In this document: positions 45,061-53,493 of the stretch, one piece after another
Numbering within the stretch: position 1 is the first letter of the stretch
Layout of the letters: each line of letters opens with the position of its first letter
Assembly: GCF_028368935.1 (NCBI RefSeq)
Contig: NZ_JAQNDK010000001.1
Coordinates: 1,054,001 to 1,118,000 of the forward strand
Length of the DNA: 64,000 nt
Source of the DNA: Sorangium aterium
GTDB lineage: Bacteria > Myxococcota_A > Polyangia > Polyangiales > Polyangiaceae
Reading direction: 5' to 3'
Program-made: the position numbers and the translations under genes
Notes under the pieces: generated by a model
What the model saw: only the letters and a program-made list of their open reading frames with translations
The model's database searches: none
Told to the model about the DNA's origin: nothing

Positions 45061-45739
45061 GTTCGATATCTCCTTCTATGTACCGATGGGTGTCCGCCGG
45101 TCTGCGGCGCACACACGAAACCTCAGCCATGTGGACATCCGCCATGAACCGCGCCCAGGCCGTGATCCGCGGCGCAGTCGATGAAGCAATCCGGATTGGG
45201 CCTCACCTCGGCGCCGAAGAGGCGCCGGTGCTTCTGGCGGCCCCGGTCGACGGCCTGGCTCCGCTCGTCGCTCGATCCAAGAGACGTTGATACGCCTGAA
45301 GAACATTCTTTCGATGGGATCGAGCCCTGCATGGCGACAGGAACGCCGCGGCCGAGTGCAACCCACGGTCCATCCGGCCATCGCCCCTCTCCGGCCCCGG
45401 ATCGCGCTGGCGCGGCCCGGGCGGCGGTCGAGGCCATCAGCGGGCTTCGGACGAGCGCTTGCGCGACTGCGCAACACGGGTGAGCAAGGGTCGGGAGGCG
45501 GACCTGCGAAGAGATCGCTTGTCCTGGCTCGACGTCGGCCGGACGATCCCGGGAGGCTCGCCGGCACGGGGCTCGCGGCCGCGACCGACAGGTCCCCCCG
45601 CCGGGCGAGCAGCGCCGGTTCGCCGGCCGGAGCCGGAAGGCGGGCGAGCCGGAGCCGGACGTCGCGCGCGAGCCGCCTGGCCAGCTCGCGCCCAGATTGC
45701 GCTGCCGGTCGCGCGCAAAGCTGGTACAGTCCGGCCGCG
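45061..45739. other. 679-bp intergenic region upstream of the biosynthetic operon
   Basis: This lies between the divergent oxoamine synthase gene and a plus-strand Cys-motif gene, so both promoters must be here. Open frames on both strands are mutually inconsistent and Arg/Pro-rich. A short inverted repeat AAGAA-CA-TTCTT lies at 45299-45310, in slightly AT-richer sequence, and could mark a promoter or operator. I see no regulator gene or RNA gene. Confidence 0.45.
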
Positions 45740-46420
45740 GTGAACGATTACGCGGGCCGGTGCGGAAGCTGCGCGGCATTTACCAGGGTGCACGAGGATC
45801 CAGCGCGCGGCCGCGTCGGCGAGTGCGCCCTCGAGGTGTACCCGCCGCCGATCAAGGCGACAGCGACGTGCGCCCGCTACCGCGCCAAGGGCGCGCCGCC
45901 GCCGCCGCCGCCACCCCGGGCGGCGGGCCAGCCGCGCGGCACCGGCGTCAGGCCGCGGGCGCCCGAGCGCGCCCCGTCGCCGGAGCGTCGGCCGAGCGCA
46001 GCGCCGCAGAGCGCGGCGCCGCAGCCCTTCCGTTCGCCGCTGCCAAGGGAGATCGACATCGACATGGATATCGACGAGTTCCGCCGTGTGCTGCGCGAGG
46101 TGCTGTCCGAGGAGCTCGGCGTCGGCCGCGCGGAGCTGGGCGGCCGCTGGGAAGGCGGGGAGATCGTGCTCCGGCCGGGGAAGGAGGGCACGGCCGAGAA
46201 GCGCATCCCGCTCGACGTGTTCTTCCACAAGATCGTGATGCTCCGCGACAAGCTGCGCGTGCTGGAGCAGAAGATCAACGCGCACGAGGGGCTGAGCGAC
46301 GCGGAGAAGGTCCAGCTCCAGGCGTACATCACGGGCTGTTACGGGACGCTCACGACGTTCAACGTGCTCTTCGCGCGCCGGGAAGACGGGTTCGCCGGCA
46401 GCGGCCGAGACAGCGACTGA
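45740..46420 (+). CDS. Hypothetical protein with N-terminal Cys motif
   Basis: 226 residues from a GTG at 45740 (MNDYAGRCGSCAAF). The first 45 residues have CGSC, GECAL and ATCARY, which could bind zinc or an Fe-S centre. A Pro/Ala/Arg-rich linker follows (about 50-105), then a helical C-terminal domain (DIDEFRRVLREVLSEELGVGRAELG, VFFHKIVMLRDKLRVLEQKINAHEGLSDAEKVQLQAYITGCYGTLT, in separate blocks). No catalytic motif. The longer open frame to 45287 is Arg-rich shadow sequence. Unknown function; it is divergent from the biosynthetic operon but not obviously linked. Confidence 0.72.
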   Translation: MNDYAGRCGSCAAFTRVHEDPARGRVGECALEVYPPPIKATATCARYRAKGAPPPPPPPRAAGQPRGTGVRPRAPERAPSPERRPSAAPQSAAPQPFRSPLPREIDIDMDIDEFRRVLREVLSEELGVGRAELGGRWEGGEIVLRPGKEGTAEKRIPLDVFFHKIVMLRDKLRVLEQKINAHEGLSDAEKVQLQAYITGCYGTLTTFNVLFARREDGFAGSGRDSD

Positions 46421-46541
46421 TACCCCATCTGAGCTGCGCCGAGAGCGCCACGGCTCTCGATCTCGCGCGCGCGATGGGGGTCTGATCGCTCGGCCCTCAC
46501 CTTCGGCCTGCCGGGCGGGGGCGCGGCGCTATACTTGCCGC

Positions 46542-47294
46542 GTGTTCCGTTCCGATCGAGACGCCCTCGCGGACAAGCTCGACGACGTGCAGGCCGAGAA
46601 CGAGCGCCTGCGCCGGCAGAACGAGGCCATGCGTCACGCCCTGCTGGCGCAGCGCGTCGGCGGACAGCCTGTTGCCTCGAACACGTATCGCGGCGGCGTG
46701 GCCGGGCTGGGCGCCGGCGAGCGGGTCGCGCTCGCGCGGCATCGGCTCGAGGCGTTTCCGGTGTGGGCCACGGCGCTGCTGCACGTCGTGACGTTCGGGA
46801 TCGTGTCGTTCGTCCGCTTCAACGCGATGCACGCCCAGCTGCCCCAGGCCGAGCGCGACGATCCCTCCGTGGGGAAGGCCATCGGCCTGCACTTCGCCCC
46901 GTACTTCAACTACTACTGGATCTTCTGGAACGGCCTCCGGCTCTGTGATCGCGTGAACCTGCAGTGCCGCCTGCGGGGCATGCCCGACGGCGTGCCGCGG
47001 GGCCTGGTCATCGCGGCGTGTGTGGCGAGCGTCATCCCGTACATCCAGCTCCTGGCCGGCCCGATCACCTGGCTGTTCGTCGCCATCGCCATGCAGCGCA
47101 CCGTGAACCGGATCGTCGAGCTCGACGCGCGGACCACGAGCGAGCGCGTGGAGCCGGTCGACGTGGGCGCTGGCGTGTTCGGCGTGCGGTTCCCTGCGGT
47201 TCAGGCGCTGCCGCAGCCGGACGACGTCGCCATCCAGGCGGAGGCGGAGGCGGAGGCCGCGGCGGCGATCGCCGAGCAGCGGCAGCGCCGCTAG
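46542..47294 (+). CDS. DUF4234-like membrane protein with coiled coil
   Basis: 250 residues from a GTG at 46542. Residues about 5-35 form a coiled coil (DALADKLDDVQAENERLRRQNEAMRHALL). The central part has hydrophobic segments (FPVWATALLHVVTFGIVSFVRF, FAPYFNYYWIFWNGLRL, LVIAACVASVIPYIQLLAGPITWLFVAIAMQ). The first of these, with its TFGI...FVRF pattern, resembles DUF4234. The C-terminus is acidic and Ala-rich (AEAEAEAAAAIAEQ). Likely an inner-membrane protein with unknown function. Confidence 0.75.
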   Translation: MFRSDRDALADKLDDVQAENERLRRQNEAMRHALLAQRVGGQPVASNTYRGGVAGLGAGERVALARHRLEAFPVWATALLHVVTFGIVSFVRFNAMHAQLPQAERDDPSVGKAIGLHFAPYFNYYWIFWNGLRLCDRVNLQCRLRGMPDGVPRGLVIAACVASVIPYIQLLAGPITWLFVAIAMQRTVNRIVELDARTTSERVEPVDVGAGVFGVRFPAVQALPQPDDVAIQAEAEAEAAAAIAEQRQRR

Positions 47295-47427
47295 AGCGCC
47301 GCTCGGCGTGATCGGCAGTCGGTCGCATCCTCTGGCTTCTTCGTACCCATCCAGCGAAGCGCCGTCATCGTCGCCATGAGGCCCGCAGGCCGCGGGGTGA
47401 GCGCGACCTCTTCGACGCATGGATTAG

Positions 47428-47450
47428 GTGGTTGATACGGTATCACCCAC
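47428..47450. promoter_or_regulatory. 23-bp palindrome upstream of the OPT transporter gene
   Basis: Half-sites GTGGTTGATAC and GTATCACCCAC flank a single G; 10 of 11 positions pair. It lies in the 347-bp gap 47295-47641, about 190 bp before the transporter ATG. A dimeric repressor or activator operator is the simplest reading. Nothing else is recognised in this gap. Confidence 0.55.
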
Positions 47451-47641
47451 CCGGCTTGCAGGGAGAGCCTCGTGACACGGGGCCAGCAATTCCGTCGCAG
47501 CGTGGATTCGCCGGGTTCGGCCGCGGGTCCGCGGGTGACGGTTCGAGCGGGGATCGGCGAGATCTGCGCCGCCAGCCCTCGCGGAAGAGATGCACGGCGC
47601 GTCGCCCACCATGGTACAAGGTGCGAGGAGGTCGCCGCGCA

Positions 47642-49687
47642 ATGACCATCAAACAGCTCACGCCAGAGCAGGTTCACACCATGTCGCTCGAAGAGAAGGA
47701 CGCATGGTGGCTGAAGAACGTCTACCGCGGCGACATGCCCCAGCTCACGTGGCGCTCGGCCATCACGGGCATGCTCCTCGGCGCGTTCCTGTCGCTCACG
47801 AACCTGTACATCGGCGCGCGCACAGGCTGGTCGCTCGGCGTCGGGATCACGAGCGTGATCCTGGCCTTCGGGCTCTTCAAGGTGCTCTCCAGGCTCGGCC
47901 TCGGCAGCGACATGACCGTGCTCGAGAACAACGCGATGCAGTCCATCGCGACGTCGGCCGGCTACATGAACGCGCCGCTCTTCACGAGCCTCGCGGCCTA
48001 TTCGATGGTCACGACGACGATCATCCCCATGGGCCGGGCGATGATCTGGATGTTCGTCCTCGCCATCCTCGGCGTGCTCTTCGCCTTCCCGATGAAGAAG
48101 CGCTTCATCAACGACGAGCAGCAGCCCTTCCCCGAGGGGATGGCCGCCGGCGTCGTCATGGACGCGCTGCACGAGAGCGACGAGAAGGAGGGCCTCTTCA
48201 AGGCGAAGCTCCTCCTCGGCGGCGGCCTCCTGAGCGCCGCGCTCGAGCTCCTCCGCGACGACAAGGTGATGCGCGCGCTCTTCGCGCTAAGGAACATCCC
48301 GCATTACTACGACGAATTCCTCTATGGCGGGCGCTTCGCCGATCTGCTCAAGCGCTGGGGCATCTCGCCGGCCATCCGCGGCACCCCCCTGAACGAGCTC
48401 ACCATCCGGTTCGACACGAGCATCATCTTCGTCGCCACGGGCGGCCTGATGGGCATCCGGACCGGCGTGTCGCTCCTCCTCGGCGGGATCCTCAACTACT
48501 GGATCCTCGCGCCGATCCTGATCCAGCGCGGGATCATCCTGCCGAAGAACGGGCATTTCGGGTTCGGGGCGATCACCCTCTGGGCGCTGTGGGGCGGCGT
48601 CGCGTGCATGACAACGTCGTCTCTCTACGCCTTCTTCTCCAAGCCGAAGGTGATCCTCGACGCGTTCAAGGGCCTCACCAAGAAGGGCGGAGCGACCGAC
48701 GTGCTCGCGGACATCGAGCTTCCGGTGAAGCTGTCGATCATCGGCATACCCGTCGTCGGCGCGGTGATCGTGGTGCTCGGGCAGCTCTGGTTCGGGATCT
48801 CCTGGTGGCTCGGGGCGCTCGCGATCCCGCTCGTCTTCATCTTCTCGCTCATCGCGGTCAACTCGACGGCCATCACGGCGATCACCCCGACCGGGGCGCT
48901 CGGCAAGCTGACGCAGCTCACCTACGGCGCCCTCGCGCCGAAGAACATCACGACGAACCTGATGACGGCCGGGGTCACCGCCGAGGTCGCGAGCAACACC
49001 GCGAACCTGCTGATGGATATCAAGCCGGGCTACATGCTCGGCGGCAAGCCCCGCCACCAGGCGATGGGGCACGTGCTCGGGACGGTCTCGGGGCTCGTGC
49101 TCTCGGTGCCCATCTGGTACCTCGTGCTGATCCAGGGCGACATCGGCCGCTACGGGACGGAGCGGCTTCCGGTCCCGAGCGCGCTCACGTGGAAGGCCGT
49201 CGCCGAGGTGCTGATGAAGGGGCTCGATTTCCTCCACCCGACCGCCAAGTCCGCGGTGGTGGTCGGGGCGATCGTCGGGCTCCTCGTCGAGATCACGAGG
49301 CAGGTCACGAAGAACCGATTCCCCCTCTCCGCGGTCGCGCTGGGGCTCGCGTTCATCCTCAACTTCACCGATATCTGGTCGATGTTCCTCGGCTCGTTCC
49401 TCTTCTGGCTGCTCGATCGGCGCGCCGCGCTCTGGCGCAAGAAGCGCGAGCAGGAGACGCGGCTCAGCGAGACGGCGCCCGGCGGGCGAGCGGACGCGCC
49501 GCCCGCGCGGCCCTGGTACGCGCTCGCCGCGGAGAACACCGAGGCCATCTGCGCGGGTGTGATCGCCGGAGGCTCGTTGATGGGCATCGGCCTCAGCGTG
49601 CTCGGCGTGCTTGTGCTGCCCGACGTGCTGGAAGCGGCGAGCTTCACCAAGGCGCTCGGGCAGATCCTCGATTTCCTCCCGAAGTGA
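47642..49687 (+). CDS. OPT-family oligopeptide/metal-chelate transporter
   Basis: 681 residues with about 14-16 hydrophobic segments. Family features: MLLGAFLSLTNLYIGARTGW near the start, VLENNAMQSIATSAGYM, RFINDEQQPFPEGMAAGVVMDAL, and VTAEVASNTANLLMDIKPGYMLGGKPRHQ (several adjacent blocks). OPT proteins import oligopeptides or metal-siderophore complexes with protons across the inner membrane. The ATG at 47642 (MTIKQLTPEQ) is chosen; the open frame reaches 47432 with Arg-rich shadow sequence. Single gene with a palindromic operator candidate upstream and a hairpin after the stop. Confidence 0.93.
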   Translation: MTIKQLTPEQVHTMSLEEKDAWWLKNVYRGDMPQLTWRSAITGMLLGAFLSLTNLYIGARTGWSLGVGITSVILAFGLFKVLSRLGLGSDMTVLENNAMQSIATSAGYMNAPLFTSLAAYSMVTTTIIPMGRAMIWMFVLAILGVLFAFPMKKRFINDEQQPFPEGMAAGVVMDALHESDEKEGLFKAKLLLGGGLLSAALELLRDDKVMRALFALRNIPHYYDEFLYGGRFADLLKRWGISPAIRGTPLNELTIRFDTSIIFVATGGLMGIRTGVSLLLGGILNYWILAPILIQRGIILPKNGHFGFGAITLWALWGGVACMTTSSLYAFFSKPKVILDAFKGLTKKGGATDVLADIELPVKLSIIGIPVVGAVIVVLGQLWFGISWWLGALAIPLVFIFSLIAVNSTAITAITPTGALGKLTQLTYGALAPKNITTNLMTAGVTAEVASNTANLLMDIKPGYMLGGKPRHQAMGHVLGTVSGLVLSVPIWYLVLIQGDIGRYGTERLPVPSALTWKAVAEVLMKGLDFLHPTAKSAVVVGAIVGLLVEITRQVTKNRFPLSAVALGLAFILNFTDIWSMFLGSFLFWLLDRRAALWRKKREQETRLSETAPGGRADAPPARPWYALAAENTEAICAGVIAGGSLMGIGLSVLGVLVLPDVLEAASFTKALGQILDFLPK

Positions 49688-49699
49688 AGCGCTAACGGT

Positions 49700-49717
49700 C
49701 GACGGGCGGGCCCGTCG
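49700..49717 (+). terminator. Hairpin after the OPT transporter gene
   Basis: CGACGGGC, GG, GCCCGTCG: a perfect 8-bp inverted repeat 13 nt after the stop codon. There is no T tract, so it is a weak terminator or mRNA 3'-end stabiliser candidate. Confidence 0.4.
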
Positions 49718-50030
49718 GTTCTGCTCACGCTCGCTCGACGCGCTCGCCCCGCGCTCGCGTGTTCGGGACGGGCCCCGCGGCGAACGCGCGTCCCTGCGAC
49801 GAGCGCCCGCCCCGGCGATCGCGGGGCCTCTCGCCGTCGCGGGACGAACCAGCGACGCCTCACTGTGACAGGAATGCGCGCCCTCGCGCCCCTCGGCGAG
49901 CCGCAACGGGCGCGGCGCGTCGCCCTGCCGAGCCGCTCTGCTCGCGAGCGCCTCTGGCGCGCTTCGTGCAGCCCTGTTTGCACCGCGTCAACACGAGCTC
50001 AGGAGAGGACGCGCGAGGGAGAGAACATCG
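49718..50030. other. 313-bp intergenic region
   Basis: GC-rich DNA between the OPT hairpin and a Pro-rich small gene. Overlapping open frames on both strands are Arg/Pro-rich and contradictory. No RNA gene, repeat or promoter is recognised. Confidence 0.4.
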
Positions 50031-50300
50031 ATGCCAGTGAACCCGCCCCCGTCCCGGGGCACACCCCGCCCCGCGCCGGTCGGCGAGCCCGAGCAGGGCC
50101 CGCCGGCGCGGGATCCAGCGCCGCCCGAACCTCCCCGAGGGGATCCCGATCCGGGCGAACCGGCGCGCCGGGACCCCCCGCCCCCTGCTCCCGAGCCCGG
50201 AGAGCGGCTCCCGGAGATCAAGGATCCTCCGGCGTCGGACCGACCGACCGAGCCGCCCGGCGCGTTCGCGAGAGCCGGCCGCGCTCGGCCGGCGGTGTGA
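50031..50300 (+). CDS. Small proline-rich protein
   Basis: 89 residues, about one third proline with many Glu/Asp/Arg (PRPAPVGEPEQGPPARD; EPGERLPEIKDPPASDRPTEPP). The ATG follows GGGAGAG at good spacing. Composition suggests an intrinsically disordered protein; no domain is recognised. It precedes a Cys-rich small gene by 29 bp on the same strand. It may instead be an unexpressed frame in GC-rich DNA. Confidence 0.45.
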   Translation: MPVNPPPSRGTPRPAPVGEPEQGPPARDPAPPEPPRGDPDPGEPARRDPPPPAPEPGERLPEIKDPPASDRPTEPPGAFARAGRARPAV

Positions 50301-50329
50301 CGTCATCACCCAACCGTCGAGAGGTTTCC

Positions 50330-50566
50330 ATGAACACGTGTGACTGCTGCGGCAACAGCTACGACAAGGCCTTCCAGATCATGGTGGGCGGCACGAGCTA
50401 CACGTTCGATTGCTTCGAGTGCGCGATTCACAAGCTCGCGCCCGTGTGCGCCCATTGCGCCTGCAGGATCGTGGGGCACGGCATCGAGGCCGGCGGGGCG
50501 TTCTACTGCTGTGCGCACTGTTCCAAGCAGGAGGGCGTGGAGGGGGCGATCGATCGGGTGGCCTGA
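50330..50566 (+). CDS. Small Cys-rich zinc-binding-like protein (prokaryotic metallothionein-like)
   Basis: 78 residues with Cys pairs throughout: MNTCDCCGNSYDKAF, YTFDCFECAIHKLAPVCAHCACRIVGHGI and FYCCAHCSKQ. The CAHCxCRIxGHG...FYCCAHC block is typical of small proteins annotated as prokaryotic metallothionein-like. They bind zinc or other soft metals in the cytoplasm. The ATG at 50330 follows GAGAGG. The 3' 64 nt overlap the end of the convergent gene at 50503-50769. Confidence 0.85.
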   Translation: MNTCDCCGNSYDKAFQIMVGGTSYTFDCFECAIHKLAPVCAHCACRIVGHGIEAGGAFYCCAHCSKQEGVEGAIDRVA

Positions 50567-50769
50567 GCCGCCGCCAGGGCGCCGGCGGCGCGCGGCCCGC
50601 CGTTCGCGCGGCCCTGCGGGTCGATCTGCGCGAGGTCGTACCGCGCGCTCGGCGGGGTCGACCCGCCCTGCGCCTGGGGTGTCGCCGCGAGCCGATCTCC
50701 GACCAGCGCGGCGGCCAGGATGAAGAACAGCAGCGCGACGCCCGTGTGCCCGCGAGCCTGGGTGAGCAT
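50503..50769 (-). CDS. Small exported or membrane-anchored protein
   Basis: 88 residues. A textbook AAGGAGG ribosome site lies 4-5 nt before the ATG at 50769. MLTQARGHTGVALLFFILAAALVGDRLAA gives one signal or membrane segment; the rest is polar with Pro/Ala/Gln and ends CLEQCAQQ. Its final 64 nt are antisense to the metallothionein-like gene, so either the true stop overlap is tolerated or the reading frame is longer than the functional protein. Function unknown. Confidence 0.6.
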   Translation of the reverse strand: MLTQARGHTGVALLFFILAAALVGDRLAATPQAQGGSTPPSARYDLAQIDPQGRANGGPRAAGALAAAQATRSIAPSTPSCLEQCAQQ

Positions 50770-50884
50770 GGATCCTCCTTCACGGCGAGGCGATCGCCTC
50801 GTCCTCCAGGAAACTAGATCTGGAGCAGGCGCGTGATAATCCTGGTCGGCCGACGAGGATTGCGTCGCGGAAGGAACGAATGGG

Positions 50885-51793
50885 ATGGATCCGCTGGGCG
50901 GTCACCTGGACGAGATGAGGGCGTTCCTCGAGGTCGCGCGGCGGCAGAGCTTCTCGGCGGCGGCGAGGGCGCTCGGGCTCACGTCGTCGTCGGTCAGCAA
51001 GCAGGTCGCGCGGCTGGAGGAGCGCCTCGGCGCGCAGCTCCTCCGGCGCACCACGCGCCGCGTGAGCCTCACGGAGGCGGGGAACCTGTACGCCGAGCGC
51101 GCAGACCGGATCCTCTCGGACATCGAGGAGGCGCGGCGGGCGGTCGCCGATCTCGACGGGACGCCGCGCGGGACGCTCCGCATCTCGGCGCCCACGGTCC
51201 TCGGCTCGATCCGCGTCGCGCCCGCGGTGCTGGCCTGTCGCGCGAGGTACCCGGAGCTCCGCATCGATCTCGACCTCACCGACCGCATCGTCGATCTGGT
51301 GGCCGAGCGCGTCGACGTGGCGGTGCGCCTGGCCGCCGAGATCTCCCCTGCTTCGCTCGTCGCGCGGCGGCTCGCAGACGACCTGCGCGTGCTCTGCGCG
51401 AGCCCGCGGTACCTGCGGCGCCACGGGGCGCCGCGCTGCCTCGAGGACCTGGCCGCCCACGACTGCATCACGCTCAACCTCGAGCCTGTCGCCCGGTGGA
51501 CGCTCGTGGGCCCCGAGGGCGAGCGCGTCGTCCCGGTGAGCGGCACGTTCCGCACCAGCGACACGATCACGCTGCGCGACGCCGCGGTCGCCGGCCTCGG
51601 CCTGGCGAACCTCCCCGACTACGTCGTCCAGGATCAGCTCGAGAGCGGCGCGCTGCGGCGCGTGCTGCCGGAGTACGGCGCCTCGCAGCGCGCGAGCTTC
51701 GCGGTCTATGCGGCGCCCGCGCGCGCCGCGGTCCGCGTCGTCGTCGATGCGCTGGCCAAGGCGATGGGGGCAGCGGGGACGGCGAAGCCCTGA
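50885..51793 (+). CDS. LysR-family transcriptional regulator
   Basis: 302 residues, normal length. The winged HTH is at residues about 8-65 (MRAFLEVARRQSFSAAARALGLTSSSVSKQVARLEERLGAQLLRRTTRRVSLTEAG, in blocks) and the effector-binding periplasmic-protein-like domain at about 95-300 (GTLRISAPTVLGSIRVAP, VAVRLAAEISPASLVARRLADDLRVLCASP). It resembles the LysR group that often controls oxidoreductase or efflux genes. It is divergent from the small exported protein gene at 50769 with 115 bp between, so that gene is a possible target. Confidence 0.95.
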   Translation: MDPLGGHLDEMRAFLEVARRQSFSAAARALGLTSSSVSKQVARLEERLGAQLLRRTTRRVSLTEAGNLYAERADRILSDIEEARRAVADLDGTPRGTLRISAPTVLGSIRVAPAVLACRARYPELRIDLDLTDRIVDLVAERVDVAVRLAAEISPASLVARRLADDLRVLCASPRYLRRHGAPRCLEDLAAHDCITLNLEPVARWTLVGPEGERVVPVSGTFRTSDTITLRDAAVAGLGLANLPDYVVQDQLESGALRRVLPEYGASQRASFAVYAAPARAAVRVVVDALAKAMGAAGTAKP

Positions 51794-51869
51794 GCCAGCG
51801 CGGCGATCGTGAGGGATCGCAGGGAGGCCGAGGGAGCGCCGCGCCGGAGCGGTCGTCCGCGCGGCGCTG

Positions 51870-53096
51870 TCACGCGGGCCGCGGAGCAGCGCCCTGGTGC
51901 GAGGCGTGCGCCGCGCCGGCCGCGCGCTCCTTGCTCATCTGACGGATGCAGTACTGGAGCGCCGCCCGGAGGTTCCCGAGGGTGGTGATGTTGGCCAGAT
52001 CGAGCCCGAGGCTGACGATGGTCTGGGCGACGTTCGACCGGATGCCCGTGACGATGCCCTCGGCGCCGAGCAGCCGGATCGCGCCGACGAGATCGAGGAG
52101 GTAGCTCGCGGTCTTCGTGTCGACCAGCTCGACGCCGGTGAGATCGAGGATGGCGAAGCGCGAGCCCGTGCGGACGATCGCCTCGAGCAGGGTATCCATC
52201 ACCTCCGCTGTCCTGGCGCTGTCGAGCACGCCGATCATCGGCAGGGTCAGCACGCCCTCCCACACCTGGATGATGGGAGTCGACAGCTCGCGGATGACCC
52301 GCTGTTGCCGCTCGATGAGCTCCAGCCTGGCCCGGAGCTCCTGCTCGGTGTTCTTTGGCTTGCTGATATCGAGGGTGAAGCCGACGACCGAGGACACCTC
52401 GCCCTGATCGTCGCGCATGGGGATCTCCCAGTTGTCCCAGTACACCCCGTGCGTCAGGGACTCCGAGTGGCTCGCTTCGCCCGCGAGCGCCCGCCGCACC
52501 ATCTCGCACCCTTGCGGGTTGCTCGCGTAGAGGTCGAACAAGTTCTTGCCGATGTGCGCGCCCTGCTGGAGCCCGATGCCCTCGAGCGCCTTGCCCTCGT
52601 GGCACGTGAAGTTCCCCTCGCGGTCGATCGCCCAGACGATGATCGGGAGCGACTGCGTGATGGCCTGCAGGATCACCTCTCTCTGATGGTGGCGACGGGT
52701 CTGCTCGATCCGCTCCGTCACGTCCTGCCCGAACACGCCGACGCCGACGACCTCTCCGTGCTCGTCGAGGATGCGCTCGTGGTGCCACTCGACGCTCACC
52801 ACGGCGCCGCCCTTCCTGACGTGGCTCCACACCCGGGGGGCCGCCCCGTCCTCCGCGAGGAGCCGCCGCCACACGTCGGGGCTGCCGGACGCCGGCAGGA
52901 GCTCGTCCACGCGCTGGCCGAGCGCCTCGTTCCGCGCGTGGCCGAGCAGGCGCTCGGCCGCGCCGTTCCAGTCCTCGATCGTGAGCTCCTTGCCGTACTG
53001 GACGATCGCGACCGGCGCCCGTTCGAAGAGGCGTGCGCGTTTGCCCGCGAGTTTCTCAGCGTCGACTTCTCCCCATGAAGTGGTGGCGGCGGTCAT
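51870..53096 (-). CDS. Dual-PAS STAS regulatory protein (RsbR-like)
   Basis: 408 residues. Two PAS domains (about 22-130, ending DVTERIEQTRRHH; about 140-255, ending FTLDISKPKNTEQ) precede a short coiled coil and a STAS domain (about 280-385). The linker RELSTPIIQVWEGVLTLPMIGVLD and the strand LDLTGVELVDTKTASYLLDL are shared with the protein at 6226-7185, pointing to a paralogous pair of RsbR-type sensors. The second PAS has NFTCHEGKALEGIGL, possibly ligand-binding. No RsbS/RsbT/RsbX genes are near. Convergent with the LysR gene (76-bp gap). Confidence 0.88.
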   Translation of the reverse strand: MTAATTSWGEVDAEKLAGKRARLFERAPVAIVQYGKELTIEDWNGAAERLLGHARNEALGQRVDELLPASGSPDVWRRLLAEDGAAPRVWSHVRKGGAVVSVEWHHERILDEHGEVVGVGVFGQDVTERIEQTRRHHQREVILQAITQSLPIIVWAIDREGNFTCHEGKALEGIGLQQGAHIGKNLFDLYASNPQGCEMVRRALAGEASHSESLTHGVYWDNWEIPMRDDQGEVSSVVGFTLDISKPKNTEQELRARLELIERQQRVIRELSTPIIQVWEGVLTLPMIGVLDSARTAEVMDTLLEAIVRTGSRFAILDLTGVELVDTKTASYLLDLVGAIRLLGAEGIVTGIRSNVAQTIVSLGLDLANITTLGNLRAALQYCIRQMSKERAAGAAHASHQGAAPRPA

Positions 53097-53199
53097 GGGT
53101 GGAAATTTACCCCGGGCGTTCCCCGCTCGTCGAAATAACTGTCATGCGTCCCCATCGGACCGTCCGCAGACCGCCCTGATTCGTAAGGACGGATCCACT

Positions 53200-53250
53200 G
53201 TTGCTGTAGCAACACTCCTCGAGCAAGCGCCTGCTGCCCCAGCAGCAGGC
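53200..53250. promoter_or_regulatory. Two adjacent hairpins in a divergent promoter region
   Basis: GTTGCT-GT-AGCAAC at 53200-53213, and a 9-bp perfect stem GCCTGCTGC / GCAGCAGGC with CCCA loop at 53229-53250. They lie in the 397-bp gap (53097-53493) between the PAS-STAS gene and the ABC ATPase gene. Operator or leader structures are possible; no T tract follows. Confidence 0.45.
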
Positions 53251-53493
53251 CGCCATCTGTTATAGCGGATTTGCGTCTGCGGAGCCGGCTCACACTTGGT
53301 ACGCGGCGTGCTCAACGCCACCGGAACGGTCGAGGATGGCGCTCCACGACCGCGCCTGAATGGGCCTCATGGCGGTGCGACGGTGCGCACCGGATGGCGG
53401 GATTTGACGAGCCGTACAGCGAGTTCGACCCGTTTTGGAAGGGCGGTCCGTGAAGGGGCCCACCCTCGTCGAGGTTCGGGAGCAGGAGGAGCC

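Noticed and set aside
45061-45739. tRNA or regulator gene upstream of the biosynthetic operon
   Set aside because: No cloverleaf pattern and no open frame with family-like composition was found on either strand.
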